The notes under the pieces are model-generated. The model was not told where the DNA came from. It made no database searches and saw only the letters and a list, made by a program, of their open reading frames with translations. A DNA stretch of 64,000 bases, from NCBI GenBank assembly GCA_911728435.2, contig OU452214.1, positions 9,488,105-9,552,104 of the forward strand, written 5' to 3'. Of this stretch, positions 57,290 to 64,000 are shown in pieces. The position numbers and the translations under genes are program-made. How positions within the stretch are numbered: position 1 is the stretch's first letter; the number at the start of each line of letters is the position of its first letter. The stretch comes from Apoderus coryli (Eukaryota > Arthropoda > Insecta > Coleoptera > Attelabidae).

Positions 57290-59565
57290 CTATAAAAATA
57301 AAAAAAGAATCAAAAAATAAAATTAATAAAAAAAATGTAATAAAAAAATGAATAAAAAAAATCAAAAAATAAGATACAAAAAAAAATTTTTTAAAAAATT
57401 AATAAAAAAAATTCAAAAAATAAAATTATTAAAAAAAATTCAAAAAATAAAATAAAAATTTAAAAATTCAAAAAAAAAATTACAAAAAAAAATTAAAAGA
57501 AAAATTCAAGAAAAAAATTGATTAAAAAAATTTAAAAAAAAATCAAAAAATAAGATACAAAAAAAATGAAAAATAATTTAATGGCAATGCGGACTAAAAT
57601 GCGGGTTTTACCTAACAAGGAATTTTGTTTAATTTAGCAGGGCCCCAGTCTAATTCAATAGAACCGGACCGAGGCATGGGTCGACAGATACTGACGAATT
57701 CGTTTCGCTCTTGTTATGAGCTCGTCAGAGTACCATAGTCGTTGCCCATCTACAAATATCGGCCTGCATTTAAGCACAATAGGATACACAACAGTAGACA
57801 CATGTAAACACGTATCATCTACATGTACATAGTAATGCATATCCTATACCATGCAGAGGCCGAACAAACTCAATTTATAGGTAAAACCAGTCATATAAAT
57901 AGAAATAAATATAAATAAAAATAGTATGAACACAAAGGATATGCATTACTATGTACATGTAGATGATACGTGTTTACATGTGTCTACTGTTGTGTATCCT
58001 ATTGTGCTTAAATGCAGGCCGATATTTGTAGATGGGCAGCGACTATGCTACTCTGACGAGCTCATAACAAGAGCGAAACGAATTCGTCAGTATCTGTCGA
58101 CCTATTGAATTAGACTGGGGCACTGCTAAATTAAACAAAATTCCTTGTGTAGGTAAAACGAGCATTTTAGTCCGCTTTGCCATTAAATTATTTTTCATTT
58201 ATTATATTTACGGACATGAAATCCTTTTAATACAAAAAAAAATAAAAAAAAAATACAAAAAAATAAAATTAATAAAAAAAATTACAAAAAAAAATCAAAA
58301 AATAAGATACAAAAAAAAAAATTAAAAAAAAAAATACAAAAAAAAAATTAAAAGAAAAATTAAAAGAAAAATTCAAGGAAAAAATTAATAAAAAAAATAA
58401 ATACTTTATACAAGTTATATGGACGTTTTCCCATAGATACCGTCAACACAGCACTTCCTGTATAAGATGTACCGTGTGATCTGCAATGTCAACATTTATA
58501 TCCTACTTTACTTTATAATTCAGTTTTATTATTTTCTCAAGTCTGTATTTAGCTTCCGAAGTAATAACATTAAGTTTATTATAATTGTAGTTGTAATTTT
58601 TTTTTTTTAAATAATTTTTTTAAAAACATTAAACCAGCAAACGGCAGTTTAATTTACATACATTTTTATATTAGCGCCTGCCTAATTAAATTACCCACGA
58701 CCCGCCACCGTTTCCAATAATAAAACTACCACCAACGAAAATTAAACTTTTAGTTAATATAAATAAAAAATAATGATTGTTGTTTATCGTTAAATAAATA
58801 AAACTTGAAAGTAAGATGTCTATATTTTTGAAAAGTACGGTCGCCGGAAAAGTTTTGTAATCAATTCGTGAATTTTTTAATTATCGACATTTTTTACTTA
58901 TCGTCCATCCAAATACCATTAGGAGGCCGTATATGAAATAATAAGATCAATATTAACTAAATTTGTTTATAGCCAATCATGTCAGAGATATATGATAGCG
59001 CAACAGGCATATTACTGCATAATAAGCACAATTACGTAATGTACTAAGGGCAAGTCCTTGCCTGAACACACACTATCATTACACACACATCGTTAATACC
59101 ATAGCAGATCCGTAATAAGTAATAGTATAGGTATTGAATAAACTGTTAAGTATCATTAATAAAAGTTCCCAACAATATTAATTGTATATGAAATTAAAAA
59201 TAAATAATTTATACTATGCCAATTGCATTTACCTTTTTTTTTCTTTTTAGGCAAAGTTCAGAAATAGGTAAATCTAACCTAATTAGCACGCCAATTAACT
59301 AAGTACCATAAAAACACATATCTATAGGTACACCTACTGATTGGGCGATGTAAAATTTCGATATCAAAATCACTTTTTGTAGATCATCTTAATATTCGAT
59401 TCAAAAATATAAAAAGAAAATATCAGTCAATATGCATAATGTTTTTATTAATAATTAAGGAATCCTCAATAAATATTAGGTACATAATACAACTATACGT
59501 TCTGTTTCAGACTTCATTGATTGTTTGTTCGGCTATATTATAATAATAAGTAGTTATGTATTTAC
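57290..59565 (-). other. Intron of copy E with A-rich tracts and a fold-back
   Basis: It begins GTAAAT at 59565 and ends TTTTTATAG at 57290. Long A-rich low-complexity tracts (57300-57575 and 58215-58400) flank the fold-back 57582-58182. Near 58680-58710 GCGCCTGCC and CCCACGACCCGCCACCG recall the hAT-like element of the other introns. No exon was seen. Confidence 0.6.
57582..58182. mobile_element. Fold-back with a conserved reading frame in both arms
   Basis: The arms 57582-57850 and about 57935-58182 are inverse copies starting TGGCAATGCGGACTAAAATG, the same family as the short fold-backs at 24810 and 36721. Each arm carries, on opposite strands, an open frame of about 55-60 codons with MHYYVHVDDTCLHVSTVVYP and IFVDGQRL...YSDELITRAK. 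The two versions differ at several bases but both stay open. I do not recognise the protein. Confidence 0.65.
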
Positions 59566-59828
59566 CTTATACTAGAATCAGTCTCTTCTAAATCTTTACC
59601 AAGGCTCATATGTAATACATCAGCTTCTTCTTCATGTTTAATATTTAATTCTTCAGCTTTAATATGTAGCGAGCAATCGTAATCAACATTTTCCTCATTA
59701 ATTTTAATTTTTTGTTCGTCGGCATCATAATTAATTTCATCACTGGGTGTTTCTGTTTTTATAAGAGCCGTTTCATTGGAATTCAAACAACCAATATCTG
59801 GTTCTCCTTTAATATACACTTGTTCCAT
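59566..59828 (-). pseudogene. C2H2 zinc-finger gene copy E, exon 1
   Basis: ATG at 59828 (MEQVYIKGEPD). Motifs IKGE, IKTE, IKAE and IKHE remain; the third reads IKIN and no longer fits the consensus. The donor AAG|GTAAAT at 59565 is slightly weaker than in the other copies. Joining to 57289 keeps frame. Upstream, the conserved reading continues but without an ATG, and TAA/TAG occur near 59925. It is intact itself, but belongs to a gene whose finger exon is interrupted. Confidence 0.65.
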
Positions 59829-59924
59829 TTTGTATTTCAAGTCACTACAGAGACAGAGTTCTTCTGATGCTGATTTTAAAGTTACTTCTAGAGGAACTTG
59901 ATTTGTACAATTTTTACTTTTAAC

Positions 59925-60250
59925 TTAACTAGATCTTGACACGAAAAGAATTCTTTAGTTATTAAATTTCCCTAATCTGTGTTTGTTATATTTTTTGGTT
60001 ATAAAAACAGTTTGTAGCATTAGTCTTTGAATATAAAGTTAATTTTATTCAAAGGCAAAGGCGTTAGTTGTTTGTTTATGTTGTTAAACTTTATAGGTTA
60101 TAAAGGCAATTCCAGTAAAAAAGAGGAGTTATTATTAGCTTCGTTCGCGGAGGCGATTCTGAACTGGTTATTGATTATAGTTTCCTACGCTTGCGCAGTT
60201 TGCTTTTCTGCGTCTGTGGTAAAAAAGTTATAGAACTACTAGTAATAGAT
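59925..60250 (-). promoter_or_regulatory. Conserved 5' flank and module of copy E
   Basis: Reverse-strand counterpart of the leader at copy A (AAATATAACAAACACAG, ACTAATGCTACAAACTG), then TTATTAGCTTCGTTCGCGGA and TACGCTTGCGCAGTTTGCTT, which form part of the GCTTCG-ended module. The module is cut off at about 60250. Regulatory use is inferred. Confidence 0.45.
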
Positions 60251-60450
60251 GCAAACTGTATGAAATGAAGCATTTATACATTTTGTAATAATTTTGTAGA
60301 AAACCAAAAGATGAAAATGAGAATTGGGTGTACGAGGCATTTAAATTAAGTTAGTATAATCAAAAATTAAGGCCATGAATAACAAACATGAATTTAAGTT
60401 AATGTCCAACCATTTTAAAACTGAGGATTTTCTGAATTTTACTGGAAGAC

Positions 60451-60740
60451 AAGTCACCACAGAGTTCTTCTGGTGCTGATTTTAAAGTTACTTCTACAGG
60501 AACTTGATTTGTAGAATTTTCAATTTTAACTTGAATTATTTTCACTTCTAGATCTTGGCAGGAAAAGTTTTCTTTCTCTGATCTGGGTTAGTTACATTTC
60601 TTGGTTATGTATTTGACATTGGCCGCAGCTACAATTCTTGGTTATTGTTGTTGTTTGATATTGGCCTTCACCAGTTTATTGGTTATAAGAACAAAGAAGA
60701 AGAAGTTTGTAGCGTTAGTTGTATTCTACGAATATAAAGA
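60451..60740 (-). pseudogene. Exon-1 scrap of a sixth finger-gene copy
   Basis: Reading the minus strand from 60600: CCAAGATCTAGAAGTGAAAA, then a frame like VKIENSTNQVPVEVTLKSAP and EELCGDL, ending at 60451 where similarity stops. The segment 60600-60740 matches the conserved leader (ATAAAGAGGG ... TTATAACC AATAA). It shows that a further copy once began here, next to copy E and in the same direction. Confidence 0.65.
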
Positions 60741-60999
60741 GGGAAACAAGGAGACAAACGAATTTTTACCATTCAGATGCATGTAACGGATATGACGTCA
60801 GAGCCGCCATTTTGAGACAGTCATTCCTTTTGGCACTTTTAGGATATGCAACTATATCAGAGATATGCAGAAGGGACAATGAGCTTCGACGTATGCGCAT
60901 CTACTTTTCGACGACACTATGCGTACCGCCATTTTCTAGTCACAAACGTCAAAACACTGTTAAAGTTGGTGTGGTTCAAGGCGCATTAACTAAATAGGT

Positions 61000-62380
61000 T
61001 GCCTCGATTGATTTTGACCTACCGCAAGCTATCTACGTCATCGGCGACCGGCTTGCATTATCACGGCATTATTTATTATAGTTATAAACATTTATCTCGG
61101 GGCATTATGGATCTCTTTTCCGAGAGCTTTTATTTAAATATTATAAATTAACAATTTTTATTTCTAAAGTTAAACATTAGTGTTACAATAAAATGCAATA
61201 TTCAAGTTCTAAGTTATTACAATAATTTTTATCTATATTTAGAGAAGTACAAACTTTGTCCATGTTTTGTTTGCTGAATACTTTTTAAAACGTTCTCATT
61301 GAAAAAATATAATGTATTTTTGTTGCCTTAAAAAATATTCTTGCAAAAAGTTTTCGCATTAAAAATAGGTAGATATTGTACAAACTTTTGCATTACATAT
61401 CCAAGTGTCACAAGGGTGTTTCCGGTTTATATCTCGGTAAAAATATGTTTTGTAAATTTTTGTGCCTAGTATTATGATATTGTCCTTTATAAAAAGATCG
61501 TTATACACAATATAGATAATAGGACAAAACTAGTTTTTTTTTAAATGTTCACACAACTTTAAACAAAACATAATATAATAATAATATTCACAAAAACATC
61601 AAAATGTCTAAACTGTTATTCGAGGAAGTATAAAATTCTTTCAGTAACAGCTCACAACACTATCATATCGAGAACGTTAATCTCAAAAACGATAAACTAA
61701 ATTCGCGCAAATCTAGTGGCTACAGAACTCCGGTCGCCGCTGACGTCACGAATCTTGCGCAATCCCTTCATCCAAAACTGCGCAATGAGGTAAACTATAT
61801 AGTAGTTAATGCGCCTTGATTCTGAACTGGTTCTAGTTTTCTACGCTTGCGCAGTTCGCTTTTTGCGTTTACGTTAAAAACTTTATAGAACTACTGTCAC
61901 TGTTCAGGAACATAGATACAAGGTATTTATTCATGTCCTCCGAATGATACAGTTGAGTAGGCAAGTCATTGCAACTGGGCTTTTGGATATTTAGATTCTT
62001 GAGAACATAGATTTATTTTACGTCCTATACAGGGTTTCCAGATATGCCAATTTCTCCCTAGGAAGCGATGCTTTAGCAAAATTTCTTAACCCTCTCTAGT
62101 CTTCCCACGCCTGAGCAGATTCGTGTCTCTTGTATCTCGAAAACGCACTATCACGTTTTTTGACATATCAATTTCTCATCATTTCCCCGCCAAATACGCT
62201 CATCCCACCACCAATATGACAATTGACATTTTCAAAATAGTCTTCTTCTACATCTAGGCACATAACACAAATCTTAGAGTTTAAACTAAAATAGAACATA
62301 ATACATACTAGACTTATTTAGCGCCAAATTCAAATTCGTATACAACACTATTTGGGATTCATTATTACTGCTATCTTAAA
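61000..62380. other. Non-coding region with dispersed repeats
   Basis: 61250-61665 repeats 13240-13605, and 61690-61800 repeats 14985-15085. 61800-61900 is a partial GCTTCG module (TACGCTTGCGCAGTTCGC). One ACAGGGTTTCC motif lies at 62030. No gene seen. Confidence 0.5.
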
Positions 62381-62469
62381 ATGCGATACACAAATTCAGA
62401 ATATTTAAGTCAAAGTACAAAAAGAAATAAATGTTATACGAGCGATCTACCGTACTTGGTGAGGACTGA

Positions 62470-62750
62470 TCGTGAGACAATTTCCAATATATATAGAGGG
62501 CTCGCCCGTTCCTATTTAGATTATGTGTTATGTTTGGGAGCAAGTGATAATATAATAAAGCGTAGCTTAAACTCAACTGGCTTTGTTAATACGTTAATTA
62601 TCAGTTACTTAGCAAGTTATAATATACAACAAAAACAAATATTCAGAAATTAGATCCTATTCAATTCAAATCCCTGAGGGCCATTACTCGGTGCATAACG
62701 CCCACTGTTTTGTTGGCGGAATGTGCTGAACTTCCATTGGGTTAGAGAAG
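62470..62750 (+). pseudogene. LINE reverse-transcriptase fragment
   Basis: IYRGLARSYLDYVLCLGASD followed, after a 70-bp disruption, by LDPIQFKSLRAITRCITPT and LLAECAELPLG. This is the thumb-side segment of Jockey-type reverse transcriptases (Y..liRS.LDYg ... Ld.iQ...LR.i.g....tP...l..e...pPL). No catalytic motifs remain. Confidence 0.6.
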
Positions 62751-62803
62751 AAGATAGCTATCCCAGAAATTCATCATGAAAATCATGCAGTTTCACCGAA
62801 TCA

Positions 62804-62987
62804 TTGTGTTTATTATAATTAGTGTGTCAGCGCTTGTTTAGTACCTGCCAACTAACAACAGATGGCATTATCATATACCAGAAATTTATTAATGAACGAC
62901 TGAAGTTGATAACGCCGTCTGTTGATAGATGATGGTACTAAGCAAGCGCTGACACTCTATTTATTATAATAAACACAATGACCGAAT
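62804..62987. repeat. MITE-like inverted repeat
   Basis: The ends CATTGTGTTTATTATAATTAG and CTATTTATTATAATAAACACAATG, with GTGTCAGCGCTTG/CAAGCGCTGACAC just inside, are inverses, giving arms of about 60 bp around a central 55 bp. No ORF. A plain fold-back element. Confidence 0.65.
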
Positions 62988-63307
62988 ATTGGATCAATTA
63001 CTCACCTATTTCTAGGTACATTATTTTAATTAAACAAACAAACATCAGTTTTAGATCATATTTATTAAATTATTAACGTGAGAAATCTGAATGACAAACG
63101 CAAAAGCATGGTACAAGACAAGGTATGATATCACGCAGGTCATCATCACGTGATATGTGACGTCATCCTGTGTACGTTTGTTTTGTTTATACCCTAAGTG
63201 CTTATACAGTTATTAATTCAAGTTTGTTAATTTTGTGGATCTGTAGATAATTTGCAGAGAAAATATCCGTTTTATTTACTTTTGACTAATTTATTGAGAA
63301 TTTTAAA

Positions 63308-63670
63308 ATAAACTGTGCTGTATACGGATGTAAAGTTGACAATCGCTCTAAAAACTTTATTAGTGAAGTGAAGTTTTTTAGTTTATACAAAATATTAAAA
63401 TCCAAATGGATAAATTTGTGTAAGTGATCAGACAATTTTAAGGCTTCAAATGCCAGAATTGGTTCGAAGCATTTTTGTGAGACCGATTACAAACGCAATC
63501 TAAAACATGAATTACTTGGGTATAAACAAAAGCACTTCAGGTCGCTCAAGGAAGATGCTGTTCCATCAAAGTATTTATAATACAAAAGAATTCAAAGAAA
63601 GTTCACAGGGGGAACTCCGCCAGCATCGAAGAGAAAGAAAAACACTGTAGAGACAATTTTAAACAGATAA
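63308..63670 (+). pseudogene. THAP-domain pseudogene
   Basis: An uninterrupted alignment to a THAP protein in a single exon: INCAVYGCKVD (C-x4-C), VKFFSLYKILKSKWINLCK (conserved Trp), ARIGSKHFCETDYKR (GSKHF stands where the usual C-x2-HF is), EDAVPSKYL (AVPxxF box), then FTGGTPPASKRKKNTVETIL. Defects: the start codon reads ATA (63308), TGA at 63425 is likely from CGA, and TAA at 63578 precedes a tail that still looks coding. AATAAA near 63832 may be an old poly(A) signal. The first Cys of the C-x2-H pair is Ser here (GSKHF), so the zinc site is also impaired. Confidence 0.75.
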
Positions 63671-64000
63671 TTCATATTTAAAAACTGTCTTGTTACACTT
63701 AGCTTTTTAAAACTTAGGTTATAGTCAATAACAGTTTTATTAGTTTAATGTTGATTGATTAGGTACGTTTGTGTTTGCAGATTTGTTTTTTTTTTCTATG
63801 TAATAATATTTATTTATATTGTTATAATTTTAAATAAAACTGATTTTGTATTTTAATAAGAATTTTATATTTTATTTATTCATATACATTTTTACGTATA
63901 TTAAACAGGTAAAAATTAAAAAATGATATTCATAATTAGTATTATATATTCTACTTTTAATGATAATGGCGACATGTACACTAAATGACGTCATGCGCAA

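Noticed and set aside
57300..58400. CRISPR-like or tandem array in the A-rich tracts
   Set aside because: Irregular A-rich low complexity with no fixed repeat and spacer length, in a eukaryotic context.
60719..60997. 92-codon ORF
   Set aside because: It starts inside the leader duplicate, shows no domain, and no neighbour supports it.

Overview
The window looks like insect nuclear DNA. It is AT-rich, its genes have GT-AG introns, and it is crowded with arthropod-type transposable elements (copia-type LTR element, RTE-like and L2/CR1/Jockey-like LINEs, mariner, hAT- and Harbinger-like relics, many fold-back repeats). There are no bacterial operons, ribosome binding sites or CRISPR arrays. A beetle is a plausible host, because arrays of VKxE/IKxE motifs ahead of C2H2 fingers are common in beetle zinc-finger genes, but the species cannot be fixed from sequence alone.

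The backbone is a locally duplicated family of C2H2 zinc-finger genes, here called copies A to E. Each has two coding exons: a short acidic exon carrying a row of psi-K-x-(D/E) sumoylation-type motifs, and a long exon with 11-14 fingers built from a 294-bp (98-residue) three-finger unit. The exons join in the same phase in all five copies, through donor AG|GTAAGT (GTAAAT in E) and acceptor TTTTTATAG|TACTGT. Copies A (557-12337), B (19904-24082), C (27501-35952) and D (45917-50590) are on the plus strand. Copy E (59828-56257) is on the minus strand and broken by a stop codon, and an exon-1 scrap lies at 60451-60600. A and E keep the older N-terminal fingers. B, C and D share an 81-codon deletion and a one-base frameshift near the 3' end. 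C and D are sister copies that also share an upstream LINE fragment.

A second zinc-binding family, THAP (C2CH), is present four times. The best is a complete six-exon, 187-residue gene at 39164-37830 on the minus strand, assembled by hand from splice sites. The others are a lone first exon at 13837-13940, a divergent first-exon ORF at 39411 split by a LINE, and a stop-ridden copy at 63308-63670.

Mobile DNA fills most of the rest. The copy A intron (919-10659) holds nested fold-backs, a decayed copia element (4229-6644, TSD CCTTC) and a perfect 84-bp-arm palindrome (3911-4089). An inverted-repeat element occupies 15274-17275. Copy C's intron took a 5'-truncated RTE LINE (28412-31192). A full-length LINE with two open ORFs and a perfect 15-bp target duplication sits at 39491-44074. 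Copy D's intron carries a 1.2-kb fold-back. The stretch 52.5-56.2 kb is a graveyard of LINE, Harbinger-like, hAT and mariner relics. Several fold-backs end in the recurring motif ACAGGGTG.

Functionally, the finger genes are most simply read as sequence-specific nuclear repressors or regulators whose N-terminal exon recruits SUMO machinery, and the THAP genes as DNA-binding proteins of transposase ancestry. That the two families act together, for example against the surrounding transposons, is inference only.
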